DNA of 64,000 nucleotides from Flavobacteriales bacterium (GCA_026196775.1 JAPHUD010000018.1:166771-230770); one strand, 5' to 3'; shown: positions 10,089 through 19,013, counted from the stretch's first letter. Notes: generated from the sequence alone by a model not told the origin. Made by a program: numbers and translations.

Positions 10089-10163
10089 TCGGGGTGAGAG
10101 GATTCGAACCTCCGATCTCGCGCCCCCCAGACGCGCACTTTAACCGGACTAAGCTACACCCCG
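10089..10163 (-). tRNA. tRNA-Pro (anticodon GGG)
   Basis: A complete cloverleaf can be folded on the minus strand. The acceptor stem CGGGGTG (10163-10157) pairs with CACCCCG (10096-10090), with discriminator A at 10089. The T-arm contains GGTTCGAATCC. The anticodon stem CGCGT/GCGCG encloses the loop CTGGGGG, which places U at position 33 and GGG at 34-36, reading CCC/CCU proline codons. The 3' CCA is not encoded. Confidence 0.93.
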
Positions 10164-10281
10164 AAAAATTTTGAGCAAAAATAATAAAAAAGCCTATTGA
10201 ATATAGTTTGTAGGGGAATATTCTCTAATCACTTCATTTTAATTTTATATTTTTACCAATTATCAACTAAAAACTAGTTAT

Positions 10282-11619
10282 TTGCCTAAATATATTCGTC
10301 CATATTTAATTATACAAGTGTTGTTATGGAGTTGTTTTTTCATGTCAACGGCTTATTTTAATAGGTATGCCGCAGATGATTTTTATTTTCTTACCGAAAT
10401 TAAAAATAAAAGTGCAATTGAAATTTTTAACCACTTACAGTTTGAATGGCACGGTAGGTTTGCGTCTAATTTATTAATAGCTTTTTTGATGCCATTAAGT
10501 AAATTTTCCTATTTCTTAATTACCTTTAATTTAAGTTCTTACTTATTGTTGTACTTGGCAATTAATCGTTTTACCAAAAATGTAGCACGGTTTTACACTA
10601 TAACTATAGAAAATAAATGCTTATTCACATTTTCTCTTATGAGTGTATGTTTCTTTTTAACACTATCCCCTAATGATGTTTGGTTTTGGTTTACTGGGGC
10701 GGTAGTTTATTTGTATAGCACCATTGCCTTGTTTTTTTTATTAAGTGTATTCTTCAAAAAAGAAAAAAATAGTGGAGATTATTTTTTATTGATTATATCT
10801 TCTGTTTTTATAAGCGGATCTAACGAACCAATGATACTTATTTTGTTATTGTTTTTAGGAATGTTTGCTATAAAACAACATTCTCATTTTAAAACATATT
10901 TTCCTTATTTACTTTCAGGAGTTTTACTTTTTCTAGGTTTTTGTGTGATATTTTTTGGTGTAGGAACAGCTTTAAGAGATGAGCTTACACCAAGTTTAGA
11001 ATGGACAAATGTAATTTTATTTACTGCTTACGCCACTGTAAAAAGTTTGCTTTTTAAACTTCACTATACTTTTATACCGGCAATTTTATTGGCATTTCCA
11101 TTTTATATTTTAGGAACAAAAAGCAAATATAAACTTGAGAATTTTCAACCTATAAGACAATTGGTTTACGCTGCTTTGCTCATAGTTTTTATTGTTATTA
11201 TTAATCATCTTATTGTGGTAATTCCTTTAGGAGCACTACCTCCTGATAGAGCTACAATGATCTCTAGTGTACTAATATTAATATTGTTAATCAGGTATTT
11301 ATTTTTATTAGGAAGTAAAATTGACATTTCAGAAAAAATGAAAAAAGTCATTTTAATATTAAACACAATCGGTGTTTTAATTTTTGTTATTGTTACTTTT
11401 CAAATTCACAAAAACTATGCAACAGCTTACGATAAGCGTATGGATGAATTAGCAAAGATAAAAATAAACATTATTCATCAACAACCTATTTATTTAAAAG
11501 CTTTGCCAAATTCGGGGTATTTGCCAACAGCAGAAATAAGAACCGATACTACTCATTTTTTAAATGTGGATTTAAAAAGACATTTTGAGTTGAATAATGC
11601 CTTAATTTTGGAGGAATAA
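10282..11619 (+). CDS. Multispanning membrane protein, DUF6056-like
   Basis: A 445-residue protein with about ten predicted transmembrane helices and a soluble C-terminal tail. An N-terminal periplasmic loop motif (YAADDFYFLTEIKN followed by WHGRFASN) resembles the aspartate-containing first loop of GT-C-fold glycosyltransferases and DUF6056 proteins. It may therefore use a lipid-linked sugar donor, but that is inference. The start is TTG at 10282, because a stop lies in frame upstream and the next ATG would remove the first helix. It precedes tsaE by 16 bp. Confidence 0.7.
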   Translation: MPKYIRPYLIIQVLLWSCFFMSTAYFNRYAADDFYFLTEIKNKSAIEIFNHLQFEWHGRFASNLLIAFLMPLSKFSYFLITFNLSSYLLLYLAINRFTKNVARFYTITIENKCLFTFSLMSVCFFLTLSPNDVWFWFTGAVVYLYSTIALFFLLSVFFKKEKNSGDYFLLIISSVFISGSNEPMILILLLFLGMFAIKQHSHFKTYFPYLLSGVLLFLGFCVIFFGVGTALRDELTPSLEWTNVILFTAYATVKSLLFKLHYTFIPAILLAFPFYILGTKSKYKLENFQPIRQLVYAALLIVFIVIINHLIVVIPLGALPPDRATMISSVLILILLIRYLFLLGSKIDISEKMKKVILILNTIGVLIFVIVTFQIHKNYATAYDKRMDELAKIKINIIHQQPIYLKALPNSGYLPTAEIRTDTTHFLNVDLKRHFELNNALILEE

Positions 11620-11635
11620 ATTATATAGTTAAATT

Positions 11636-12070
11636 ATGAGTGAAGTTTCTGAGATAAAACTTAACGCTTTTACATTAGCAGATTTACCGCAAATAGCCGA
11701 GCAGCTTTTGTCAGCAATAGGAAATCATAAAATCGTTGCTTTTTATGGAGAAATGGGAGCAGGTAAAACTACTTTAATTAAGCAATTGTGTAAGGTGTTA
11801 AAAGTAGTAGATACCATTCAGAGTCCTACTTTTTCTATTGTTAATGAATATCTTACGGAAGATAATCAACAAGTTTATCATTTTGATTTTTATAGAATTA
11901 AAGAAGAGGAAGAAGCGTTGGATTTTGGTGTGGAAGAATATTTTTACAGTGGAAATTATTGTTTTATAGAGTGGCCAGAGCAAATTCCTAACCTTATTCC
12001 CGAAAAAGCAGTAAAAGTCTCCATAAAACAAACAGAAGACAATAAAAGATTAATAACAATTTTGTATTAA
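11636..12070 (+). CDS. tsaE: tRNA threonylcarbamoyladenosine biosynthesis ATPase TsaE
   Basis: A P-loop ATPase acting with TsaB and TsaD to install N6-threonylcarbamoyl on A37 of tRNAs that read ANN codons. Walker A is GEMGAGKT (residues 38-45). Family motifs SPTFSIVNEY, the Asp-bearing YHFDFYRI and FIEWPEQIP follow. At 144 residues it has the usual length. It lies between the DUF6056-like gene and alanine dehydrogenase on the same strand. Confidence 0.95.
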   Translation: MSEVSEIKLNAFTLADLPQIAEQLLSAIGNHKIVAFYGEMGAGKTTLIKQLCKVLKVVDTIQSPTFSIVNEYLTEDNQQVYHFDFYRIKEEEEALDFGVEEYFYSGNYCFIEWPEQIPNLIPEKAVKVSIKQTEDNKRLITILY

Positions 12071-12111
12071 TAAATGTTTTGTTTTTAGCTAGTAAAGTGC
12101 TTGCTAATTAA

Positions 12112-12119
12112 TAAATTTG
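12112..12119 (+). promoter_or_regulatory. Possible -7 box for alanine dehydrogenase
   Basis: TAAATTTG matches TAnnTTTG and lies 31 bp before the ATG of the alanine dehydrogenase gene. No well-spaced -33 element is visible, so this is tentative. Confidence 0.35.
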
Positions 12120-12150
12120 TAACTGTTCATTTAGAAAAAATATTAAGGAT

Positions 12151-13365
12151 ATGCCAACATCAGATGATTTACTTAAATCTTTAGCCCATGGTTTTATGCC
12201 CCAAGAAGAAATGCTTGAAGTGGCTCGTAAAAAAAGTAGTTTACAAATAGGAATTCCTAAAGAAACTTCTATTCAAGAAAAGAGAATTCCTTTAGTTCCT
12301 GATGCGGTGGCATTATTAGTAAACAACGGGCATGAAGTTATTATTGAAACTGGAGCCGGAGAAGGTTGTAGTTTTAGTGATAAAGATTATAGTGAAGCTG
12401 GTGCTCAAATTGTTTATGGTACAGAAGAGGTTTACAAGGCCAATATGATTTTAAAGGTGGAACCACCAACTTTAGAAGAAATTGACTTGATGCAACATGG
12501 TCAGTTATTAATTTCTGCATTACAATTACCAATTCAACCCAAAGACTTTCTTAAAAAACTAATATCTAAAAAAATTACTGCTGTAGCTTTCGATTTTATT
12601 AAAGATCCAGATGGAATTTTACCAATTGTTACGGCAATGAGTGAAATTGCAGGAAATACGGCTATCCTTATTGCTGCTGAATATTTGAGCAACCAACGAA
12701 ATGGTCAAGGACAAATGTTTGGAGGGATTTCAGGTGTTTCACCAACAGAAGTAGTAATTCTTGGAGCAGGAACAGTAGGTGAGTTTGCTGCTAGAACAGC
12801 AGTTGGTTTAGGAGCTTCAGTAAAAGTTTTTGATAACAATATTCATAAATTAAGAAGGTTACAAACAGCGGTCGGACAAAGACTACAAACATCTATTGTT
12901 CAGCCTAAAGTATTATTAAAAGCACTAAAATCAGCCGATGTGGTTATTGGAGCAATTAGTAGTAAAATTGGTAGAGCTCCAATTATTGTTACCGAGGAAA
13001 TGGTAAAATGTATGAAAGATTACTCTGTAATTGTTGATGTAAGTATTGACAAGGGCGGTTGTATAGAAACTTCTGAAATTACTAGTCACCAAGCACCTGT
13101 TTTTGCTAAACATGGCGTAATTCATTATTGTGTACCCAACATTGCTTCTAGAGTTGCCAGAACAGCTTCTTATGCACTAAGCAATGTAATTGCTCCAACA
13201 ATATTAGATACAGGCGAATTTGGCGGTATAGATGCTATGATACGCTCTTACATTGGTATTCAAAATGGAGTATATATCTACAAAGGAATATTAACCAATA
13301 AATATTTAGCAGAAACCTTTAATATGCCTTATAAAGACATTAATTTGTTGTTAATGGCGATGTAG
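12151..13365 (+). CDS. ald: Alanine dehydrogenase
   Basis: An NAD-dependent enzyme interconverting L-alanine with pyruvate and ammonia. After a roughly 30-residue N-terminal extension (MPTSDDLLKSLAHGFMPQEE), the AlaDh/PNT N-domain starts at QIGIPKETSIQEKRIPLVPD, where Lys and Arg contact pyruvate. The Rossmann motif VILGAGTVGEFAARTAVGLG lies at about residues 205-224, and VDVSIDKGG with its catalytic-region Asp follows. The length (404) exceeds the classical enzyme (about 370) because of that extension, which is common in Bacteroidota. Related transhydrogenase alpha subunits share this fold, but no PNT beta gene is adjacent. Confidence 0.92.
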   Translation: MPTSDDLLKSLAHGFMPQEEMLEVARKKSSLQIGIPKETSIQEKRIPLVPDAVALLVNNGHEVIIETGAGEGCSFSDKDYSEAGAQIVYGTEEVYKANMILKVEPPTLEEIDLMQHGQLLISALQLPIQPKDFLKKLISKKITAVAFDFIKDPDGILPIVTAMSEIAGNTAILIAAEYLSNQRNGQGQMFGGISGVSPTEVVILGAGTVGEFAARTAVGLGASVKVFDNNIHKLRRLQTAVGQRLQTSIVQPKVLLKALKSADVVIGAISSKIGRAPIIVTEEMVKCMKDYSVIVDVSIDKGGCIETSEITSHQAPVFAKHGVIHYCVPNIASRVARTASYALSNVIAPTILDTGEFGGIDAMIRSYIGIQNGVYIYKGILTNKYLAETFNMPYKDINLLLMAM

Positions 13366-13412
13366 TTTAATTTAATTAGAAATTAAAGATTAGAGATTAG
13401 AAATTAATAAAC

Positions 13413-13859
13413 ATGGATAAATTCATACACAGACTAAAATATTATTTAATAGGATTCGGATTAGGATGCGTAATGGTTTATGCCATTTTTTATACAGGAG
13501 ATGATGCACGTTCTTCTTGGTTGCCAGAAGGTAGAGTGTTAGAATTTATTGAAGGTACAGAACTTAAAATAAGTCAGAAACATCTAGTTTGTGTATTAGA
13601 ATGTAATAATATAGCACTTGAAGATTTCGATAAAACATTTTTTCAAAAAGCTAAAGTAAATTTTTCTGAAAGTTCTACAACAAGAGAGCCTTGTCCGGAA
13701 TACCAAATTGAAGGTGAATTAGCAGATGGAAGAGAAGTTATTCTTTTAATAGAAACTTGCGAACCTAGAAGGTTATCTACCGCAGAAGAAAAAGAAGACA
13801 TTGCAACACTTTCAAATATTTCTTTTGAAGGATTAAAAAGTGATTGCCTTTGTGAATAA
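13413..13859 (+). CDS. Membrane-anchored hypothetical protein
   Basis: A 148-residue protein with one N-terminal transmembrane helix (YYLIGFGLGCVMVYAIFYT, about residues 11-29). A soluble domain follows with several cysteines (CVLECN, CPEYQ, CEPR, CLCE at the end). I do not recognise the family. The gene lies between alanine dehydrogenase and a rhomboid protease on the same strand. Its RVLEFIEGTELKISQK segment looks like a small beta-strand domain. Function unknown. Confidence 0.75.
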   Translation: MDKFIHRLKYYLIGFGLGCVMVYAIFYTGDDARSSWLPEGRVLEFIEGTELKISQKHLVCVLECNNIALEDFDKTFFQKAKVNFSESSTTREPCPEYQIEGELADGREVILLIETCEPRRLSTAEEKEDIATLSNISFEGLKSDCLCE

Positions 13860-13904
13860 ACTTGTAAGTAAATTGTTGCAAGTAACATTTTAAAAATAAA
13901 CTGA

Positions 13905-14537
13905 ATGAGTATTACTGTTATTATCATTATAATTACCGCTATTGTTTCTTTTGCCGCTAATAGTAATGCTCAACTTTATCAAAAATTACTTTTCAACCCT
14001 TATTTAGTATATAATAATAAAGAGTGGTATCGTTTGTTTACGCATGCTTTTGTTCATGATAAAGAAAATATTTTCCATCTCATCTTTAATATGTATGTAT
14101 TGTACAGTTTTGGAGAGATTGTAGAAACTATTTTGATTAATGAAATGGGGGGGATGGGAATAGTTTATTATTTGTTTATTTATATTGGAGGAATGGCGGT
14201 AGCATCATTACCTTCTTTGGCACGACATAAAAACAATTATGGCTATAATTCAGTAGGAGCTTCTGGAGCAGTTTCAGCAGTGTTGTTCTCCGCTATAGCA
14301 TTCATGCCTTTTACAGGAGGGATAGGAATTATCTTTTTGCCTTTTACTATTAACCCATTATTGTTTGGAGTACTTTATTTGGCCTATGAAATTTATATGG
14401 ATAAAAGAAGTAGTGATAATGTAGCTCATGATGCTCATACTTGGGGAGCGGTTTTCGGATTCTTATTTACATTAATTTTTGTTCCAGGTGCTTTTATGAA
14501 TTTTGTAGGTCAGTTAATGAATGCTTTAAATTTTTAA
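13905..14537 (+). CDS. Rhomboid-family intramembrane serine protease
   Basis: An integral membrane protease of 210 residues with about six transmembrane helices. The catalytic dyad is visible: Ser120 in GASGAVSA and His178 in DAHTWGAVFGF. The L1 loop has WYRLFTHAFVHDKENIFHL, the family's conserved WR and HxxxxHL pattern, and the Asn/Tyr-containing helix (LIFNMYVLYSFG). Substrates are unknown. There are no fused soluble domains. Confidence 0.95.
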   Translation: MSITVIIIIITAIVSFAANSNAQLYQKLLFNPYLVYNNKEWYRLFTHAFVHDKENIFHLIFNMYVLYSFGEIVETILINEMGGMGIVYYLFIYIGGMAVASLPSLARHKNNYGYNSVGASGAVSAVLFSAIAFMPFTGGIGIIFLPFTINPLLFGVLYLAYEIYMDKRSSDNVAHDAHTWGAVFGFLFTLIFVPGAFMNFVGQLMNALNF

Positions 14538-14646
14538 AATTGTTGTGAATAAAGAATGTTTTATTCTAAAGAAATACTTTAGGAAAAGTGTTTAAATACC
14601 CCGAACAATATGACTTATAGTTTGCTTGGTTTTAAGAATTTTTTTA

Positions 14647-14676
14647 TTGCCTTTCAAGCTAAAATCAATATATTTG
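14647..14676 (+). promoter_or_regulatory. Predicted Bacteroidota promoter for the class A PBP gene
   Basis: TTG at 14647-14649 (-33) and TATATTTG at 14669-14676 (-7, matching TAnnTTTG) are separated by 19 bp, the typical spacing. The TTG start codon of the penicillin-binding protein is 33 bp downstream. Confidence 0.6.
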
Positions 14677-14709
14677 CCACTAATATAAACCATCTTATTT
14701 TCATATAAT

Positions 14710-17181
14710 TTGAAAACAGACAAAAAAACATCCAAACAGCAAGAACCTAATAAAATTAAGCAAATGCTTATTTTTTGGTTAATAATCTTGCTTCCTTTTG
14801 TATTTCTTTATGTTTTATTTTTAGGAGCAAAACACGGAACGATGAGTTTTGACCCACTACCTGATTTAACTGAACTGGAAAACCCTACAAGTAATTTAGC
14901 TTCGGAGATTATAACTGCTGATGGAAAAGTAATAGGAAAATATTTTAAAGAAAATAGAACTAATGTTACTTATGAGGAACTTTCTCCATATATTATTGAT
15001 GCACTAATAGCTACTGAAGATGAACGTTTTCACGACCATTCGGGAATAGATTTTAGAGGCTTAGTACGTGCTGTTGCTAAATTAGGACAAGCAGGAGGGG
15101 CCAGTACTATTACTCAACAGTTGGCTAAAATGATGTTTGAACACAAAGCTGATAATATTATAGAACGTATCAAACAAAAATTACAAGAGCAAATTATAGC
15201 GGTAGAGATAGAAAAAAGATACACCAAAGAAGAAATTATTGTGATGTATTTAAACAAGTTCGACTTTATTTATAATGCCGTTGGAATTAAGTCTGCCAGT
15301 AACGTTTATTTCAATAAAGAACCATTTGAATTAAAAGTTGAAGAAGCTGCTATTTTAGTAGGGATGGCTAAAAATCCGTCATTATATAATCCTAAAAGAT
15401 TTCCTGAAAATGCTATGAAAAGAAGAGAAGTGGTACTTTCTCAGATGAAAAAAAATGAATTGTTAACGCAAGAGACTTATGATTCATTGAGGGTTTTACC
15501 AATTGAGTTGGATTACAAAGTGGTTGACCATAAGGAAGGTATAGCACCTTACTTTAGAGAAACATTAAGATTAGAATTACAAGAAAAATTACAAGAAAAG
15601 GACGATGAAGGGAATTACCTTTATACCAAGAAAGATGGAACACCATATAACATTTATAAAGACGGATTAAAAATTTATACTACTATAGATTCTAGGATGC
15701 AAACCTATGCTGAATATGCTGTTCAGGAACATATTGGCAATCATTTACAAGCTGAATTTAGTGCTCACCTGAAAAAGTATCGCGAGTCAAAATATCCTTA
15801 TGACCATAGGATATCAAAAAATCAATACGAGCAATTATTGGACAATATGAAAAAGGGTTCTCCGAGGTATAGAATAATGACGGGACAAGAATGTGCTAAT
15901 TGTGGAAGAAGAGGAGATTTTGTAAAGAAAGTAGGAAAATTGTTTGTTTGTCAGGCAGAAGATTGTGGACATGAAACCTACGCTGTAGCTAAAGATTCTA
16001 TTGATATAATTTTTGCTACACCTACTAAAATGACCATTTTTACTCACCAAGGAGATAAAGATACTACCTTGAGTCCTTTAGATTCATTAAAATATTACAA
16101 AACATTTTTACATGCAGGTTTAATGTCTATGGATCCTCATACAGGTTATATAAAAGCATGGGTTGGAGGAGTAAACTACCAAAATTTTGCTTACGACCAC
16201 GTAAAAACAGCAAAACGTCAGGTAGGTTCTACTTTTAAGCCTTTTGTTTATGCCACAGCCGTTCAAAATGGTTATTCACCTTGTTATGAAGTGCCTGATG
16301 TGGCTTACACCTTCCAAAAGGGAGAATATGGTATTTTAAAAAGTTGGACGCCTAAAAACTCTGATGGTTATAACACAGGTTGTAAAGTTTCTATGAAATA
16401 CGCATTAGCTAACTCTATGAACTCTATCACTGCTTATATTATGAAACAATTCGGACCTAAAGCTGTTGTTGACCAAGCTAGAGCAATGGGAATTACAAGT
16501 ACCTTAGAACCTGTACCTTCTTTATGTTTGGGAGTTGCTGATTTATCTGTTTATGAAATGGTGGGAGCTAATGCTACTTTTGCTAACAAAGGTGTTTTTA
16601 TTGAACCAACTATGTATACGCGTGTGGAAGATAAATTTGGTAATGTTATTATCGATTTTCAACCTAAAACAAATGAAGCAATGAGTGAGGAAACTGCCTA
16701 TGTAATGTTAGATTTAATGAAAGGAGTAGTGGATGGAGAGTATAATAAATGTGCCGGAGATTACCGTAAAGCAAGAGGTAAAAGTCCGATGTACCATTCA
16801 GGAACAGGTATGAGATTAAGAGGAAGTGTTTCAGAGTCTCGCCCTTATGTCGGACATCGTTACCCAATAGCTGGTAAAACAGGAACAACACAAAATAACT
16901 CTGATGGTTGGTTTATGGGAATAACTCCCGATTTAGTTACCGGAGTATGGGTAGGTGCTGATGAACGTAGTATCCGTTTTGCAACAACTGCTATGGGACA
17001 AGGAGCAAATACTGCTTTGCCAATTTGGGGATATTATATGCAGAAAGTACATGCAGATCCAACTATTAAAATTTCGGATGGCGATTTTGAGCGACCTCAA
17101 ACACCTTTATCTATTGAATTGGATTGTAATCAATATAACCTTAATAATAATTTTAATTCGAGTTCAAATTCAACTTGGTAG
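14710..17181 (+). CDS. Class A penicillin-binding protein (peptidoglycan glycosyltransferase/transpeptidase)
   Basis: A bifunctional cell-wall synthase of the PBP1A type, 823 residues, starting at TTG. It has one N-terminal membrane helix (about 20-40). The GT51 glycosyltransferase domain has Glu103 in ATEDERFHDH and GGASTITQQLAKMMF. The transpeptidase domain has the nucleophile Ser507 (GSTFKPF), the SMN motif at 569-571 and the KTGTT motif from Lys723. Between them, Cys395, Cys398, Cys414 and Cys419 (CANC, then CQAEDC) form a zinc-ribbon-like insert absent from the E. coli enzyme as I know it. The C-terminal tail is Asn/Ser-rich. It is followed by scoA after 22 bp. Confidence 0.95.
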   Translation: MKTDKKTSKQQEPNKIKQMLIFWLIILLPFVFLYVLFLGAKHGTMSFDPLPDLTELENPTSNLASEIITADGKVIGKYFKENRTNVTYEELSPYIIDALIATEDERFHDHSGIDFRGLVRAVAKLGQAGGASTITQQLAKMMFEHKADNIIERIKQKLQEQIIAVEIEKRYTKEEIIVMYLNKFDFIYNAVGIKSASNVYFNKEPFELKVEEAAILVGMAKNPSLYNPKRFPENAMKRREVVLSQMKKNELLTQETYDSLRVLPIELDYKVVDHKEGIAPYFRETLRLELQEKLQEKDDEGNYLYTKKDGTPYNIYKDGLKIYTTIDSRMQTYAEYAVQEHIGNHLQAEFSAHLKKYRESKYPYDHRISKNQYEQLLDNMKKGSPRYRIMTGQECANCGRRGDFVKKVGKLFVCQAEDCGHETYAVAKDSIDIIFATPTKMTIFTHQGDKDTTLSPLDSLKYYKTFLHAGLMSMDPHTGYIKAWVGGVNYQNFAYDHVKTAKRQVGSTFKPFVYATAVQNGYSPCYEVPDVAYTFQKGEYGILKSWTPKNSDGYNTGCKVSMKYALANSMNSITAYIMKQFGPKAVVDQARAMGITSTLEPVPSLCLGVADLSVYEMVGANATFANKGVFIEPTMYTRVEDKFGNVIIDFQPKTNEAMSEETAYVMLDLMKGVVDGEYNKCAGDYRKARGKSPMYHSGTGMRLRGSVSESRPYVGHRYPIAGKTGTTQNNSDGWFMGITPDLVTGVWVGADERSIRFATTAMGQGANTALPIWGYYMQKVHADPTIKISDGDFERPQTPLSIELDCNQYNLNNNFNSSSNSTW

Positions 17182-17203
17182 GAAAAATCTAAAAATATAG
17201 AAT

Positions 17204-17908
17204 ATGGCTATTAATAAAGTGGTAAAAAATGCTGAAGAAGCTATAAAAGGAATAGAAAGTGGAATGACATTAATGGTTGGAGGTTTTGGCTTGTGTGGTA
17301 TTCCTGAAAATTGCATTGCAGAGTTGGTAAAATCTAATATTAAAGAGTTAACCTGTATTTCAAATAATGCAGGTGTAGATGATTTTGGATTAGGATTGTT
17401 GTTGCAAAAGAAACAAATTAAAAAAATGGTTTCTTCTTATGTTGGTGAAAATGATGAGTTTGAAAGACAGATGCTTAGTGGAGAACTTGAGGTAGATTTA
17501 ATTCCACAAGGCTCATTAGCAGAAAGGTGTAGAGCAGGAGGAGCAGGAATTCCGGCATTTTTTACTCCCGCAGGTTACGGAACAGAAGTAGCCGAAGGCA
17601 AAGAAGTGAGAGAGTTTAATGGTAAACCACATATTTTGGAAGCTGCATTAACAGCAGATTTTGCAATTGTTAAAGCTTGGAAAGGAGATACAGCAGGAAA
17701 TTTAGTTTTTAAATATACCGCTTTAAATTTTAACCATGTAATGGCAACAGCAGGAAAAATTACCATTGCCGAAGTTGAAGAATTAGTACCTGAAGGAGAA
17801 TTAGACCCTAACCATATTCATACCCCAGGAATTTTTGTACAACGAATTTTCCAAGGGAAAGATTATGAAAAACGTATAGAACAACGTACTACTCGCTCAC
17901 GCTCGTAA
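17204..17908 (+). CDS. scoA: 3-oxoacid CoA-transferase subunit A
   Basis: Alpha subunit of the enzyme transferring CoA from succinyl-CoA to acetoacetate. Family motifs include the glycine-rich [39 protein letters not shown] and [16 protein letters not shown]. The C-terminus ends EQRTTRSRS, with the last codons inside a CTCGCTCACGCTCG low-complexity stretch directly abutting an inverted-repeat arm. The natural C-terminus may thus have been altered by an insertion. The beta subunit gene starts 451 bp downstream with a four-helix-bundle gene between them, whereas the two are normally adjacent. Confidence 0.95.
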   Translation: MAINKVVKNAEEAIKGIESGMTLMVGGFGLCGIPENCIAELVKSNIKELTCISNNAGVDDFGLGLLLQKKQIKKMVSSYVGENDEFERQMLSGELEVDLIPQGSLAERCRAGGAGIPAFFTPAGYGTEVAEGKEVREFNGKPHILEAALTADFAIVKAWKGDTAGNLVFKYTALNFNHVMATAGKITIAEVEELVPEGELDPNHIHTPGIFVQRIFQGKDYEKRIEQRTTRSRS

Positions 17909-17909
17909 A

Positions 17910-17946
17910 TAATGTAATAATTCACTAATTTACCAATGTAACAATG
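17910..17946 (+). repeat. Left inverted-repeat arm of the four-helix-bundle cassette
   Basis: This arm starts one base after the scoA stop codon and ends 4 bp before the four-helix-bundle ATG. Its first 35 bases match the reverse complement of 18321-18355 at 29 positions, and all six differences are transitions. It contains two copies of an AATGTAAYAAT unit. Confidence 0.8.
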
Positions 17947-17950
17947 TTTT

Positions 17951-18301
17951 ATGGAGATAAAAGACAACTTAATTGTAACTAAGACCATTAATTTTTCATT
18001 GTTAATCATTGAATTTTGTGAGGAGTTAGAATCAAAAAGAAAGTTTGTTATAGCAAATCAACTACTTCGTTCAGGAACAGCTATTGGTGCAAATGTTCAC
18101 GAAGCCCAAAATGCAGAAAGTAAAGCAGATTTTATACATAAAATAAAGATAGCCGCTAAAGAATTAGATGAAACTAAATATTGGTTAATTTTATGCAAAA
18201 AAGCAAAAACGTATCCTTTTAATTTAGAATTGGAAAATCAGATTAAAGAAATAGGATTAATTATATATAAAATATTAAGTACAAGTAAAAAACTAAAATA
18301 A
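17951..18301 (+). CDS. Four-helix-bundle protein, S23 / 23S rRNA intervening-sequence type
   Basis: A 116-residue all-helical protein of the family found in 23S rRNA intervening sequences and as Avd in diversity-generating retroelements. The family core is clear: FVIANQLLRSGTAIGANVHEAQNAESKADFIHKIKIAAKELDETKYWL spans residues about 34-80, with the conserved S-G-x-x-I-x-x-N and K-E-x-x-E/D-x-x-Y-W patterns. It interrupts scoA and scoB in the same orientation and is bounded by imperfect 35-bp inverted repeats (17910-17946 and 18321-18355). No reverse transcriptase or transposase is nearby. The molecular role is unknown. Confidence 0.9.
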   Translation: MEIKDNLIVTKTINFSLLIIEFCEELESKRKFVIANQLLRSGTAIGANVHEAQNAESKADFIHKIKIAAKELDETKYWLILCKKAKTYPFNLELENQIKEIGLIIYKILSTSKKLK

Positions 18302-18320
18302 TAAGTAGTAGTTATCATAA

Positions 18321-18355
18321 TTGCTACATTGATAAATTAACAAATTGTTACATTA
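18321..18355 (+). repeat. Right inverted-repeat arm of the four-helix-bundle cassette
   Basis: This arm ends 4 bp before the scoB ATG and is the imperfect inverted partner of 17910-17944 (29 of 35 positions). The pair encloses only the four-helix-bundle gene, which makes a compact unit of about 445 bp. Confidence 0.8.
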
Positions 18356-18359
18356 AAGC

Positions 18360-19013
18360 ATGTTAGATAAAAACGGAATAGCACAACGAATAGCACAAGA
18401 ATTAAGAGACGGATGGTATGTAAACTTAGGGATAGGAATTCCTACATTGGTAGCGAATTACATTCCCAAGGGCATAACCGTAGAATTTCAGTCGGAAAAT
18501 GGTATTTTAGGTATGGGACCATTTCCTTTTGAAGGGGAAGAAGATGCAGATTTGATAAATGCAGGAAAGCAAACCGTAACCTTACAACCGGGAGCATCTA
18601 TTTTTGATTCTTCTACCAGTTTTTCTATGATTAGAGGGCAGCATGTGCAACTTACAGTTTTAGGAGCGATGGAAGTAGCTCAAAATGGAGATATAGCCAA
18701 TTGGAAAATACCGGGTGTTATGGTAAAAGGAATGGGAGGAGCAATGGATTTAGTAGCTTCAGCAGAAAATATTATTGTTGCCATGATGCACACCAATAAA
18801 AAAGGCGAAAGCAAACTGTTGGAAAAATGCACGCTTCCTTTAACAGGAGTGGGTTGCGTTACTAAAGTAGTGACCAACATGGCTTATTTAGAAATAAAAG
18901 ATGGTGCTTTTCATTTAAAAGAAAGAGCTCCGGGCGTTAGTGTAGAAGAAATTAAAGCCGCTACAGCCGGAAAACTAATTATTGAAGGCGATATCCCTGA
19001 AATGAAGTTGTGA
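18360..19013 (+). CDS. scoB: 3-oxoacid CoA-transferase subunit B
   Basis: Beta subunit of the succinyl-CoA:3-oxoacid CoA-transferase pair. The catalytic glutamate lies in VEFQSENGILGMGPFP (about residue 46), within the family S-E-N-G motif. Other motifs are GYxVNLGIGIPTL (here GWYVNLGIGIPTLVANY) and GGAMDLV. At 217 residues it is full length. Its ATG directly follows the right inverted-repeat arm, so its translation and transcription may depend on read-through of the inserted cassette. Confidence 0.95.
   Translation: MLDKNGIAQRIAQELRDGWYVNLGIGIPTLVANYIPKGITVEFQSENGILGMGPFPFEGEEDADLINAGKQTVTLQPGASIFDSSTSFSMIRGQHVQLTVLGAMEVAQNGDIANWKIPGVMVKGMGGAMDLVASAENIIVAMMHTNKKGESKLLEKCTLPLTGVGCVTKVVTNMAYLEIKDGAFHLKERAPGVSVEEIKAATAGKLIIEGDIPEMKL

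Noticed and set aside
10121..10140. Alternative anticodon AGG or TGG for the proline tRNA
   Set aside because: Only the stem CGCGT/GCGCG gives a seven-base loop with U33, and it places GGG at the anticodon.
17951..18301. Diversity-generating retroelement
   Set aside because: The four-helix-bundle protein is Avd-like, but there is no reverse transcriptase, template repeat or variable repeat in the window.
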